From: Clostridium grantii DSM 8605
GTDB taxonomy: Bacteria > Bacillota > Clostridia > Clostridiales > Clostridiaceae
Assembly: GCF_900129965.1 (NCBI RefSeq)
Contig: NZ_FQXM01000003.1
Coordinates: 248,001-312,000 of the forward strand
Reading direction: 5' to 3'
DNA: 64,000 nt
Part shown: in pieces, positions 52,811 to 61,808 of the stretch
Numbering within the stretch: position 1 is the stretch's first letter
Layout of the letters: each line of letters opens with the position of its first letter
Notes under the pieces: generated by a model
Seen by the model: only the letters and a program-made list of their open reading frames with translations
Database searches by the model: none
What the model was told of the DNA's origin: nothing
Program-made: the position numbers and the translations under genes

Positions 52811-52898
52811 AAAAAAACAAAAGCATATATAATTATAAAGTTCCCACCAACAAAGTTTCAATTGGATACAATAACTTTAAAATACACATGCTTTTGTG
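52811..52898 (-). terminator. Long hairpin terminator after the MgtE_N/CBS gene
   Basis: ACAAAAGCATGTGTAT pairs with ATATATGCTTTTGT across an inner structured loop of about 55 nt (AAAGTT and AACTTT can pair within it), then a T7 run on the minus strand. It is unusually large for a simple terminator and may be a processed 3' end. Confidence 0.65.
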
Positions 52899-52922
52899 AT
52901 AAATAAAATAACTATCAATATA

Positions 52923-54185
52923 TTAAATAGCTTTTTTTAAAATCTTTTTACCTTTTTCAAAATAAAATTCATCTATTATGTCATTAATTATAACTATTCC
53001 TTGCAACTTTTTATCATCATTAACTACTGGTATTGCAGTAAGATCGTATTTAATACATTTTTTCAATGCATTGTCAATTTTCTCATGGTCTACAGCGGTG
53101 ATAACATCTTTATCCATTACTTCTTTTATCCATTTTTCTGGATCTGATAGCAACAACTCTCTTATAGAAATAACCCCTTGAATTTTTTCTTCCTCATCTA
53201 TTATATAAATATAGTGTAGTGCTTTTTCTTCTGGCCTTGATTCTCTAAGTATTTCTACTACTTCTCCAATTTTTATATTTAAACTGAATGAAATATGATC
53301 CGTATTCATTATACTTCCTACAGTTTCATCTTCATACTTCATAAGTCCACGTACAATTTCTTCATCCTCTGATTCTAAGCTTAACAATATTTTTTCTTGA
53401 GTATTTTTATCTACCTCTTCCATTAAATCTGCTATTTCATCATTAGACATGTTTACAACAACGTCCTTAATCTTAGAATCGCTTAAAGATTCAATAATTC
53501 TTGCTTGAAATTCTGGTTCAATTTCTTCTAATGTATCTGCAGCAGTAGTTTCATCTAAGCTTTCAAAAATTTTATTTCTATATTTCAAATCTACACCTTC
53601 AATTATATCCGCAATATCTGCTGGATGTAATTTTGATATTTTTTTATAAGGAATAGAAATTTTCAAATTATCTCCGTAAACCTCAAGAGATTCAACATCA
53701 TCCCACATGACAACTGTATCTGTGATTTTTTTTCTTATAATTCTATAAAAAGTCTCAAGAAAAATATTTAATTTATATCTTCTACTTAATGCTAGAATAC
53801 CAGTTTCTACTGCGATTGCACGAAGTTCTCCATTAAAATCTGCTAATCTAAGATCATTAACTCTTACAACTTTTTTACCATTCACATCTACTATTTGTTT
53901 GTCCAATAAATTTCTAGACAAAAGAAAAGAAAACCTTCTTGGTATAATATCCTTAGCCCCTCTTATTCTAACAGTTAACTTACCTTTATCCTCAAAAAAT
54001 TCTGCGTGTCTAAATTCATAATTAAAAATTTCACCATCTTTTTTCACTTGATATCCGATGGCTTTAGGGTATCCACTTCTATCAGTTGCATATATATCCC
54101 ACACTCTACCAATGCAATCTCCATACTCATCATATATATCTCTATGAAGCAGTTTACTTAAATAAAAACTATTAATTTTATTCAT
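52923..54185 (-). CDS. PRC-barrel / MgtE_N / CBS protein without a transport domain
   Basis: 420 residues. PRC-barrel-like repeats (about 1-170) are followed by an MgtE_N helical domain (HPADIADIIEGVDLKYR through EEVDKNTQ, about 205-290) and two CBS domains (about 300-415). In MgtE channels these parts are the Mg2+ sensor, but here the protein stops before any membrane helix. Comparable soluble proteins exist in clostridia, often near metal transporters. It may sense Mg2+ or nucleotides and regulate a separate partner. It sits behind a long structured leader with a 22-codon ORF. Confidence 0.88.
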   Translation of the reverse strand: MNKINSFYLSKLLHRDIYDEYGDCIGRVWDIYATDRSGYPKAIGYQVKKDGEIFNYEFRHAEFFEDKGKLTVRIRGAKDIIPRRFSFLLSRNLLDKQIVDVNGKKVVRVNDLRLADFNGELRAIAVETGILALSRRYKLNIFLETFYRIIRKKITDTVVMWDDVESLEVYGDNLKISIPYKKISKLHPADIADIIEGVDLKYRNKIFESLDETTAADTLEEIEPEFQARIIESLSDSKIKDVVVNMSNDEIADLMEEVDKNTQEKILLSLESEDEEIVRGLMKYEDETVGSIMNTDHISFSLNIKIGEVVEILRESRPEEKALHYIYIIDEEEKIQGVISIRELLLSDPEKWIKEVMDKDVITAVDHEKIDNALKKCIKYDLTAIPVVNDDKKLQGIVIINDIIDEFYFEKGKKILKKAI

Positions 54186-54214
54186 AGATATTCCTCCTTA
54201 TACAAAGGAATTCC

Positions 54215-54276
54215 CTTTAATTGAATGGTTTATTCAAAATATTAAACAATATATTCAATAAACTATTCAATTAAAG
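54215..54276 (-). promoter_or_regulatory. Large leader hairpin overlapping the end of the 22-codon ORF
   Basis: Arms CTTTAATTGAATAGTTTATT (54257-54276) and AATAAACCATTCAATTAAAG (54215-54234) pair over 20 bp with one G-U, with a 22-nt loop. The stop codon of the leader ORF is inside the 5' arm, so a ribosome finishing it would open the stem. The hairpin ends about 20 nt before the AAGGAGG of the MgtE_N/CBS gene. Confidence 0.65.
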
Positions 54277-54339
54277 TCTTCCTTTGAAACTATTTAATTT
54301 TATTTCCTTACTACTCGGACTATTAGGTCCAGCGTCCAT
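54271..54339 (-). CDS. 22-residue leader peptide ORF
   Basis: The ATG at 54339 follows GAGGTGAAATAA, a strong ribosome binding site. The frame encodes MDAGPNSPSSKEIKLNSFKG followed by RL and a stop. It starts with an acidic residue and two prolines and ends basic, the general build of Mg2+-sensing leader peptides such as MgtL, though without sequence identity. It overlaps the large hairpin before the MgtE_N/CBS gene. Translation is inferred only from the site and the context. Confidence 0.55.
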   Translation of the reverse strand: MDAGPNSPSSKEIKLNSFKGRL

Positions 54340-54389
54340 TTATTTCACCTCTCATTTTTTTTAATAACCATTAATTTTACAAACAAAAA

Positions 54390-54429
54390 TCCTAAATAGG
54401 CAACCGTATGAATTAAGCACTATTTAGGA
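54390..54429 (-). promoter_or_regulatory. Stem-loop near the 5' end of the leader RNA
   Basis: A perfect 10-bp stem (TCCTAAATAG and its complement) encloses a 20-nt loop that contains CATACGGTTGCC, followed by TTTTTG. It could be a terminator of an attenuator or part of an aptamer. I do not recognise a known riboswitch class. Confidence 0.5.
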
Positions 54430-54454
54430 ACCATTAGAAACTACTCTTTATTTA

Positions 54455-54483
54455 ATTATAAAATCTCCCCAATAAAATTACAA
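54455..54483 (-). promoter_or_regulatory. Promoter of the MgtE_N/CBS leader transcript
   Basis: TTGTAA (54478-54483) and a perfect TATAAT (54455-54460) on the minus strand, exactly 17 bp apart. The predicted leader is about 260 nt long. Confidence 0.7.
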
Positions 54484-54584
54484 TACTTTTTATTACTATG
54501 TTTAAATAAATATCATTCTCTAATAGTTATATTATGCTAAATACAATCTTTGGGGACACTATTCATATAACTATCCCCTTAAGC

Positions 54585-54605
54585 AAAAAAGTAGCTTACG
54601 CTACC
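54585..54605 (-). terminator. Terminator of the membrane protein gene
   Basis: GTAGC-GTAA-GCTAC followed by TTTTTT on the minus strand, overlapping the stop codon region. Confidence 0.85.
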
Positions 54606-55239
54606 TTTTGAATTTGTTTAATATATAATTAAGAGATAAAATCCAACATAAATCAGTTAAAATTAATTGGGGAAATATCTTTATGTTAACTATAAAAAGA
54701 CCTATTTCAATCAAAGAGACCAATTCTGTTCCTATTAAAATATTAAAGCTGATTTTATCTTTAAATTTTTCATATTTAACAATACTGTATACCATTATTA
54801 TAGAAATAATTATAAAGTAAACATAATTTATAATTTTATAATTATTTAAATAAGTGATGTAACCGTAAAGTTTATCTATTCCTATAATTGCTTTAAATTT
54901 AAAAACCAATAGAATATAAGCTAATAGAAATAGCAAAAGCAAAAACAAAGCGTAAGTAAACTTCTTTTTATCATTTCTTTGTAGAATATAAATAATAACT
55001 ATAGCTGATGTAATAACACAAAAATAATTAGTGAAAATCAAAGGAATTACTAAATATAAATATTTTATTCCGTTTACAAGAAACATTATATTTAGAATGC
55101 AATATCTCATAAAAAACAAAGTAAATACTATGTTGCAATAAATTTTGATTTTATGGGGAGCTCTTTTGTTGCATATTTTAATTCCTTCGTAAATCATGAT
55201 TGAAATAAAAATAATTAAAGTTAAATATATGTTGGCCAA
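54601..55239 (-). CDS. Polytopic membrane protein of unknown function
   Basis: 212 residues with six or seven hydrophobic segments spread over the whole length and basic loops (NKRAPHKIK, RNDKKKF, KYEKFKDK). No conserved family motif is recognised. The topology resembles small seven-helix sensor modules, but no output domain follows. It lies 49 nt after a lipid kinase gene and could be co-transcribed with it; it has its own terminator. Confidence 0.6.
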   Translation of the reverse strand: MANIYLTLIIFISIMIYEGIKICNKRAPHKIKIYCNIVFTLFFMRYCILNIMFLVNGIKYLYLVIPLIFTNYFCVITSAIVIIYILQRNDKKKFTYALFLLLLFLLAYILLVFKFKAIIGIDKLYGYITYLNNYKIINYVYFIIISIIMVYSIVKYEKFKDKISFNILIGTELVSLIEIGLFIVNIKIFPQLILTDLCWILSLNYILNKFKR

Positions 55240-55288
55240 CTCTCTCTTCCTTTAAAATTGCTTTACTAATACTTACTCTTATTTTTTG

Positions 55289-56194
55289 CTAAATATGCTT
55301 GTTTACTTCCACATTTTTAACTCCAAGTAAATTCAATCCTTTTTTATCGCATTCAATTATCAAAGGAAAATCTGGTCCCTTTTCTCCGTCAATATCTGTA
55401 ACAATATTTTCGTGGCAATCAATATATAATTTATCAGTTTTGAAATAGACAACTCCTTTATCGTATTCAAGATGCTCTTTTTTAATCATTTTAATAAAAA
55501 AAGGAATTATATCTTTTATAACATCCGCTTTAATTATAATAACATCTAACATACCATCACTTATATTAGATTTATATGCTAAATCTAAATTTCCTGCTGT
55601 AGCTCCATTAAAAACAAGCATTAAATACATATGTCCTTCAAAGCTTTCTTCTGCTGATTCTACCTTAACTTTTAATTTTCTAAAGTTAGGTATTTGCTCA
55701 ATTCCTTTTACATAATAAGCTAATTTTCCTATGGCATTTTTTAAATTATCATCTGTTTTTTGAGATATATCAGTAAATAACCCCGCACTAGCAACATTAA
55801 TAAAATATTTATCATTAACTTTACCAATATCTACTTGTTGCACTTCCGAATTAAGAATTTGCTCAATAGCTTTTTCTATATCATGAGGCATTCCAATAAA
55901 TTTACCAAAATCATTTGCTGTTCCTGTTGGTAAAATACCTAAAGGAAGAGTTATCCCCATGTTTTTCACTATATTTACAACACTATCTACTGTTCCATCT
56001 CCACCTGCAACTAGTATGTACTCATAACTATCATCTATATCATCAAAAGCTTTTTCTAATAAAGAATTTCTGGAAATCCTAAATGGTACTATTTCAAAAT
56101 TATATTTTTGATGCACTCTTATAACTGTATCTAATTGCGATAAAATTGTATTTTCTCCTGAATAAGGATTGTATATAAATTTTACTTTTTTCAT
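55289..56194 (-). CDS. Diacylglycerol kinase-family lipid kinase (YegS/BmrU-like)
   Basis: 301 residues. The N-terminal IYNPYSGE and the nucleotide loop VAGGDGTVDSVVN are followed by LPLGILPTGTANDFGKF, all diagnostic of the DAGK catalytic domain, with the YegS-type C-terminal beta domain ending in CDKKGLNLLGV. Members phosphorylate diacylglycerol or related lipids in the cytoplasm. The exact substrate is unknown. Confidence 0.92.
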   Translation of the reverse strand: MKKVKFIYNPYSGENTILSQLDTVIRVHQKYNFEIVPFRISRNSLLEKAFDDIDDSYEYILVAGGDGTVDSVVNIVKNMGITLPLGILPTGTANDFGKFIGMPHDIEKAIEQILNSEVQQVDIGKVNDKYFINVASAGLFTDISQKTDDNLKNAIGKLAYYVKGIEQIPNFRKLKVKVESAEESFEGHMYLMLVFNGATAGNLDLAYKSNISDGMLDVIIIKADVIKDIIPFFIKMIKKEHLEYDKGVVYFKTDKLYIDCHENIVTDIDGEKGPDFPLIIECDKKGLNLLGVKNVEVNKHI

Positions 56195-56273
56195 AAATAG
56201 TCCCCCATTTTTTTAGTATAATCTATAATCTATAATTTATATTTTACTACATATTTTACTACTTTTATACTTT

Positions 56274-56308
56274 AAAAAAAATCCCACTTGAAAGATTTAG
56301 TGAGATTT
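56274..56308 (-). terminator. Terminator of the CBS gene
   Basis: AAATCTCACT pairs with AGTGGGATTT with a G-U pair around an 11- to 12-nt loop, followed by a T run on the minus strand. Confidence 0.8.
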
Positions 56309-56340
56309 AATAAAGAGTTTAGTATTTTATTGTTTTAATT

Positions 56341-56772
56341 TTAATGAACTTTTGGGCTACATGGTTCTGATATATCACTTAATGTACTTCCTACTTCATT
56401 TGTTAAATTAGCTTCAACTGCCAAATCTCCTAAGGAAATCATTCCAATTAAATTATTATTTTCTGCAATAGGTAACCTTCTAATTTGTCTTTCACTCATA
56501 ATTCTCGTTGCATCATTTGTATCCATATCTGGATTTCCAAGAACAGGATTACTGCTCATAATATCCTTAACTAATTTTTCATTGCATTTTAATCCATTTG
56601 CAGTGGACCTTACTATAATATCTCTATCAGTAATAATTCCTACTATTTCATTTCCTCGACAAACTGGAATTGAGCCTACATCATATTCTTTCATTAATTT
56701 TGCTGCTTTTTCAATAGTATCATCAGGTGCTATTGAAACTACGGATTTAGTCATTATTTCTTTAACTAACAT
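56341..56772 (-). CDS. Stand-alone CBS-pair protein
   Basis: 143 residues consisting of two CBS domains (EIMTKSVVSIAPDDTIEKAAKLM and DIMSSNPVLGNPDMDTNDATRIM) with the usual IVGIITDRDI and LIGMISLGDLA ends. Such proteins bind adenine nucleotides and regulate partners. It lacks an effector domain, so the partner is unknown. Confidence 0.9.
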   Translation of the reverse strand: MLVKEIMTKSVVSIAPDDTIEKAAKLMKEYDVGSIPVCRGNEIVGIITDRDIIVRSTANGLKCNEKLVKDIMSSNPVLGNPDMDTNDATRIMSERQIRRLPIAENNNLIGMISLGDLAVEANLTNEVGSTLSDISEPCSPKVH

Positions 56773-56828
56773 AAAAACACCTCCGTATTTATTTTATCCA
56801 TATTTAAATATTTTATTTATAGCTTATT

Positions 56829-57158
56829 TTAATCCTTAAAAAAAAGCTGCTGTTCAATTTCTGTAACTATAAATCCTGACTCTATTTTCTCTTTTAATAT
56901 ATCAGATTTGGTTTTGCAATAATCACTGTAACAATAACCAGTTTTATCAATAGTTTCTATAACTTCATCAATAATATTTCCAAGTTTTTCAGCTCTTTTT
57001 AAAGCATCTTTTACTTCACTTTTTTTTGCCAATGCTATGCCATTTAAATCTCCTGCTGATCCTATCAAAAGCCTATAAGCATTCACTAGTTGATTTAAAT
57101 AAGTAACAAGATTATTCATATCTCCATAATAGGTTTGAACTACAAGTCTATTACCCAC
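56829..57158 (-). CDS. Hypothetical helical protein
   Basis: 109 residues, soluble, mostly helical by composition, with a small cysteine cluster (GYCYSDYCKTKS). There is no signal peptide or recognised family. It begins 51 nt after the stop of the CAX antiporter gene and could be co-transcribed with it. Confidence 0.6.
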   Translation of the reverse strand: MGNRLVVQTYYGDMNNLVTYLNQLVNAYRLLIGSAGDLNGIALAKKSEVKDALKRAEKLGNIIDEVIETIDKTGYCYSDYCKTKSDILKEKIESGFIVTEIEQQLFFKD

Positions 57159-57209
57159 TTTATCACCTCAAAAATACTCTTCTGTTAATTATATTAGTTT
57201 ATATTGATT

Positions 57210-58271
57210 TCATGCCAAATAATAATAGGCCATGGTTAATATAATATAAACAGATAATAAAATTGCTCCCTCAAGCCAATAGGTTTTACCATCTTGAAAA
57301 ACATAATAAGAAATTGCAAGGGCTATTAAACTCATAATTATTTGAAAATTATTAAAAACCAAACTCATATTTGTTCCTGTAAAAAAAGCAAATATTATTA
57401 ATAAAGGGGTTACAAATAAAGCAATTTGAATAGATGATCCAATTGCAATTTCAATACTCAAATTAATTTTATTTTGATAAGCGCACATAATAGCCGAAAA
57501 ATTTTCTCCTACATTACCTAAAATAGGAATTAATATAATACCAATAAATTCTTCTGACAAATTATATACTTGAATTAATTGCTTTATATTGTAGGTTAAT
57601 TTTTCACTGATAAAAAAAAGTATTAATGAACATACTATAATGTTAAAGATAATTATATTTCTTTTTTTTAATTCTTTTTTTCCTAAAAGTTTTGTCGCAA
57701 TTTCTTCATTATTTTCACTAACTCCAAATAAGTTTCTATGGGTATACAATGAAAAAATCAAACCCATAACATATATTACTATTAGCACTACAGATATTTT
57801 TAAACTTAAAGCGCATAAATTTTGATAATCAAGTGAACTGTAGTTATTCATATAAGCCATGACTATAAAAGCCACAATAGCTAAAAATAACATATTAAAA
57901 TTTGTTCTGGCAATTAATTTGTTAAAGCTTTGCTCTTTAAATTTAATTCCTCCGCCGAAAATAGCTATGCCTAAAACTAAAAGCAGATTGCAAATAATAG
58001 ACCCTATCATTGATGATTTTACTAAATCCAACATACCAAATTTTATTGCCCATATTCCCATCATTAGTTCTGGCATATTACCAGTGGTAGAAGCTAACAA
58101 TCCACTAAGTTTTTCACCTATATATTCAGCAATTTCTGAAGTTCCTCTGCCTAGAACTGCAGCAATAGGTATAATAAAAATTGAAAATACTATAACGCTT
58201 ATTAAATAATTGTTACAGCTAAAAAACAAGACTACTAGTATAGATATAATATATAATAAGTATTTTTTCAT
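57210..58271 (-). CDS. CaCA-family cation antiporter (Ca2+/H+ or Na+/Ca2+)
   Basis: 353 residues and about ten or eleven membrane helices. The two inverted alpha-repeats carry STTGNMPELMMG (first half) and LGNVGENFSAIMCA (second half), each with the cation-binding Asn/Glu motif. It is typical of CAX exchangers, which export Ca2+ against H+ or Na+. The ion preference cannot be assigned from the sequence. Confidence 0.88.
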   Translation of the reverse strand: MKKYLLYIISILVVLFFSCNNYLISVIVFSIFIIPIAAVLGRGTSEIAEYIGEKLSGLLASTTGNMPELMMGIWAIKFGMLDLVKSSMIGSIICNLLLVLGIAIFGGGIKFKEQSFNKLIARTNFNMLFLAIVAFIVMAYMNNYSSLDYQNLCALSLKISVVLIVIYVMGLIFSLYTHRNLFGVSENNEEIATKLLGKKELKKRNIIIFNIIVCSLILFFISEKLTYNIKQLIQVYNLSEEFIGIILIPILGNVGENFSAIMCAYQNKINLSIEIAIGSSIQIALFVTPLLIIFAFFTGTNMSLVFNNFQIIMSLIALAISYYVFQDGKTYWLEGAILLSVYIILTMAYYYLA

Positions 58272-58395
58272 AACATCCTCATTTACACTATTTGTTCTCT
58301 AATAGTCTATGCCTATTTTATTAATAAGTTACCAAAGATATAGACATACCTAAGTAACCTTAATCTATTCGGCTATAATTAATGCCATAAATATT

Positions 58396-59271
58396 TTATT
58401 TATAAATCATAGCATTAAGAGCTTTTCCTGTTTTTGTAGTTGCAAGTCCTCCCATAGCTGTTTCTCTAAGCTCACAAGGCATGCTTTTACCCACTCTATA
58501 CATTGCTTCAACACAATCATCAAAGGGTATTTTACTTTTAACTCCACTCATAGCTAAATCTGCAGTTGTTAAAGCACTTACAGTACCAGCTACATTTCTC
58601 TTTGCACAAGGAATTTCAACTAGACCAGCTATAGGGTCACATACTAACCCCAAAATATTTTTTATAACTATAGCCCCTGCATTAAGTGCCATTTCTACAG
58701 TTCCGCCCATCATTTCTACAACTGCTGCTGAAGCCATTGCAGCAGCAGAACCACATTCTGCTTGACAACCACCCTCTGCACCAGATAAAGTAGCATTTTG
58801 AGCAATTATTATTCCTACTCCTGAAGCAGTAATTAATGCCTCTACCATTTCATCTTCACTTTTGTTTAATTTTTCACCAGCACTTATTATCGTTGCTGGA
58901 AGAATTCCACAGGACCCCGCTGTTGGTGCTGCAACAATCTTACCCATAGCTGCATTAACTTCGGAACAAGATATAGCTCTTGCCATAGCTTTTCCCATGA
59001 AATCACCGCATAAAGTATTTCCTTTATCTACATAATTATTTATTCTTAAAGAATCTCCACCTATCAATCCACTTATAGATTTAGTTTCATTATGTAATCC
59101 AAATTCAGCGGAATCTTTCATAACTAAAAGATTTTTTCTCATTCTCTCAAATATTTCATCACGTGAATGTCCTGTTTCATCAATTTCGCATAATATTGCA
59201 TACTCAGCAATGGTTATTTTTTTTTCATTACAAATGTCTATCAATTCACTACCACTATTTACAAAAGCCAT
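58396..59271 (-). CDS. sdaAA: L-serine dehydratase, alpha subunit
   Basis: 291 residues. The iron-sulfur cysteines and conserved segments are visible: APTAGSCGILPATI, GAEGGCQAECGSAAAMA and DPIAGLVEIPCAKRN. With the beta subunit it deaminates L-serine to pyruvate and ammonia using an oxygen-sensitive [4Fe-4S] cluster. It overlaps sdaAB by one nucleotide. Confidence 0.96.
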   Translation of the reverse strand: MAFVNSGSELIDICNEKKITIAEYAILCEIDETGHSRDEIFERMRKNLLVMKDSAEFGLHNETKSISGLIGGDSLRINNYVDKGNTLCGDFMGKAMARAISCSEVNAAMGKIVAAPTAGSCGILPATIISAGEKLNKSEDEMVEALITASGVGIIIAQNATLSGAEGGCQAECGSAAAMASAAVVEMMGGTVEMALNAGAIVIKNILGLVCDPIAGLVEIPCAKRNVAGTVSALTTADLAMSGVKSKIPFDDCVEAMYRVGKSMPCELRETAMGGLATTKTGKALNAMIYK

Positions 59272-59951
59272 TATTCTCCCTCTCCCACTGGATTTATATA
59301 TTTTACACTTAATATATCCTTAGTGTTTTGAATATTCTCTATTAATTGTTGTGAAACATTAGAATCTGTTTCAATTATCATAGTAGCTTTTGATCCCCTA
59401 CCCGCTCTAAATACTTTTAGAAAAGCTATATTAATATGGTCATTATATAACAAAGCAGTAACTTTAGAAATTACTCCTGGATTATCTATATGATTAATAA
59501 TTATAGTTGGATAATCTCCTGTTATATCAACATTTAATCCATCTACTGAGATGATTTTAATATTTCCTCCGCCAACAGAAGATCCTATTACTTCAAAAAT
59601 TTTTCCATCTTTTTTTAAAATATTAAATTTCACAGTATTGGGATGAACATCTCCTAAATCCTCTTCTATAAAATTATAAATTAAACCTTTTTTGTTAGCT
59701 AAATTAAATGATTCTTTTAAATCATCATCCCAAGGCTCCATTCCAAGAATCCCTGCCACTAAAGCTTTATCTGTACCATGACCTTTATAGGTTTTCCCAA
59801 AAGATCCATGTAAATAAAAATCTACTTTCTCAATGCCTTCACCTGCAATAATACTAGCTATTTTTCCAAGTCTTGCAGCACCTGCAGTATGTGAACTAGA
59901 GGGTCCTATCATAATAGGACCCACTATATCAAACAAACTATAACTTTTCAA
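59271..59951 (-). CDS. sdaAB: L-serine dehydratase, beta subunit
   Basis: 226 residues. SLFDIVGPIMIGPSSSHTAGAARLG is the conserved opening, followed by the catalytic-site domain and a C-terminal ACT domain (about 150-222, IINHIDNPGVISKVTALLY) that probably binds serine. First gene of the sdaAB-sdaAA pair. Confidence 0.96.
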   Translation of the reverse strand: MKSYSLFDIVGPIMIGPSSSHTAGAARLGKIASIIAGEGIEKVDFYLHGSFGKTYKGHGTDKALVAGILGMEPWDDDLKESFNLANKKGLIYNFIEEDLGDVHPNTVKFNILKKDGKIFEVIGSSVGGGNIKIISVDGLNVDITGDYPTIIINHIDNPGVISKVTALLYNDHINIAFLKVFRAGRGSKATMIIETDSNVSQQLIENIQNTKDILSVKYINPVGEGE

Positions 59952-59981
59952 TTTTTCACCATCCTAAAATAATCATATTGA

Positions 59982-61637
59982 TTAATATTTATAAAAAACA
60001 CTTCCTCCAGTAAATTCTTTTAAAATCGAATTTCCCGGAACTAATTCAGCATCAACTGTTTTAAAGAAGTTAAGAAAACTTATCAATCTTTTTGCTTCAT
60101 AATATACGGTACTTTCTTCATTAATTTTTTTTAATTCTGGCAAAGCATATTTCTTTAAAACACATAACTCATAAACTAAAGTAGAATTAAACATAACATC
60201 TGCTTCTTCTTGGAAAGGAAATATATTCTTTTCTTCCCCTTTTTTTATAGAATGCCACATTTTCAAAGTATCTTCAGCTTTATAGCCTCTAGACAAATAA
60301 TCTCTAACTATTCTTCTAATTATTCTAACATCTGTGGTTGCTATTCTATTGTGATTGTCTAAATTTAATTGAGTTAATGCACTTATATAAATCTTAAATT
60401 TATTTTCTTTATTTATAGATGAAGTAAGAATTTCATTTAATCCATGAATGCCTTCAATTAATAGCACTCCATTTTCTGGTATATATATTTCTTTATCTCC
60501 CCACACTCTTTCTCCTGTCAAGAAATCGTACCTTGGTAATTTAACTTTTTTTCCTTCTAACAACTCAGTTAAATTAGCATTAAATAATTCTAAATCTAAT
60601 GCATAAATAGACTCAAAATCATAATCCCCATTTTCATCTTTTGGAGTACGATCTCTATTCACAAAATAATCATCAAGAGAAATTTGAATAGGTATCAATC
60701 CATTAACTCTTAATTGAATCCCTAATCTTTTAGTAAAAGTTGTTTTACCAGAAGAAGATGGTCCTGCTATTAAAACTATTTTAATTTTTTCATCCGCAAA
60801 AATCAAATCAGCTATATTAGCGATTTTTTTTTCCTGAAAAGCCTCTGATATCATTACCATTTCATTTATTTCACCACTTACTACAATATCATTTAAAGAC
60901 CCTACATTTGCCACATTAAGAATATTTCCCCAAACTTCTGTTTCACGGAAGATTTTAGCTAATTTCTTTTGTTCCTTAAATTTTGGTATTATACTAGGTT
61001 CATGAATAGTTGGATATCTAAGAATAAACCCTGGCTTATAATACATAATTTCAAACTTACCAATTATACCAGTTGAATAAGCCATCTGTCCATAAAAATA
61101 ATCATATCTTCCACATAAATAATATAGCTTGAGAAATTTATTTTTAGAATATTTTAAAAGAGTTAATTTATCTTCCATGCCATAATTTCTAAATATCTCT
61201 ATTGCCTCTTCTTTTGTTACATTCACTTTTTTTATTCTATGATTCCCATTTATTATCTCTCTCATTCTTTTTTCAATTTTTATCAAATCATTTTCTGTTA
61301 AATCTTCCTCTTTATATATTTCTCCATAAAGTCCTCCACCTAGTGAATGTTCTATAGAAATTCTTGCTTTTGGGAAAAGGTCTAAGGTAGCATTTATAAA
61401 AATAAATTGTACCGTTCTGATATAAGCTGTCATACCAATAGAATTCCTTATATCTATAAATTCTAATTTTCCATCTTCAAATATTAGTTTATACAATTCA
61501 ACTATTTTGCCATTAAATTTTGCCATAGTTATTGGAACGTCTTTATTATGATTTTCTTTTATAATCTCACTTATTTCAATTCCTTTATCCACTAATATTT
61601 CTTTTTTATTTTCTAATGTTATCTTGATTTTTTCCAT
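59982..61637 (-). CDS. TGS / threonyl-tRNA synthetase-like / uridine kinase-like fusion
   Basis: 551 residues. A TGS-like N-terminus (1-60) and a ThrRS second-additional-domain-like region (about 65-230; SIEHSLGGGLYGEIY) are followed by a P-loop kinase of the uridine kinase/PRK family (AGPSSSGKTTFTKRLGIQL, DDYFVNRDRTP, LIEGIHGLNE). This fused architecture is widespread in Firmicutes, and the protein is annotated as a nucleoside kinase without a proven substrate. It lies 30 nt upstream of sdaAB. Confidence 0.9.
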   Translation of the reverse strand: MEKIKITLENKKEILVDKGIEISEIIKENHNKDVPITMAKFNGKIVELYKLIFEDGKLEFIDIRNSIGMTAYIRTVQFIFINATLDLFPKARISIEHSLGGGLYGEIYKEEDLTENDLIKIEKRMREIINGNHRIKKVNVTKEEAIEIFRNYGMEDKLTLLKYSKNKFLKLYYLCGRYDYFYGQMAYSTGIIGKFEIMYYKPGFILRYPTIHEPSIIPKFKEQKKLAKIFRETEVWGNILNVANVGSLNDIVVSGEINEMVMISEAFQEKKIANIADLIFADEKIKIVLIAGPSSSGKTTFTKRLGIQLRVNGLIPIQISLDDYFVNRDRTPKDENGDYDFESIYALDLELFNANLTELLEGKKVKLPRYDFLTGERVWGDKEIYIPENGVLLIEGIHGLNEILTSSINKENKFKIYISALTQLNLDNHNRIATTDVRIIRRIVRDYLSRGYKAEDTLKMWHSIKKGEEKNIFPFQEEADVMFNSTLVYELCVLKKYALPELKKINEESTVYYEAKRLISFLNFFKTVDAELVPGNSILKEFTGGSVFYKY

Positions 61638-61808
61638 TGGTTTCCTCCGAGCTTATTTAGTTCATATTTTTGTAATATGAACTAATATTTTTATTCACCT
61701 CCTATTATACGATATAGAAAAAAAATTGTGTACTATACTTATATTTTTTTGTTTTTTGAAAAAACTATACTAAATAAGAGCAAATACTATAAAAGAGGTT
61801 GTGTTTTT

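Larger units (their letters stand above)
54340..54600 (-). other. Leader and promoter region of the MgtE_N/CBS gene
   Basis: The stretch between the 22-codon ORF and the preceding gene holds a promoter (54455-54483), a 10-bp stem-loop (54390-54429) and the terminator of the upstream membrane-protein gene (54585-54605). No other coding frame is supported. Confidence 0.6.

Noticed and set aside
54390..54429. Known riboswitch (M-box, yybP-ykoY or similar) before the MgtE_N/CBS gene
   Set aside because: The conserved cores of those classes are not visible, so only an unclassified hairpin is reported.
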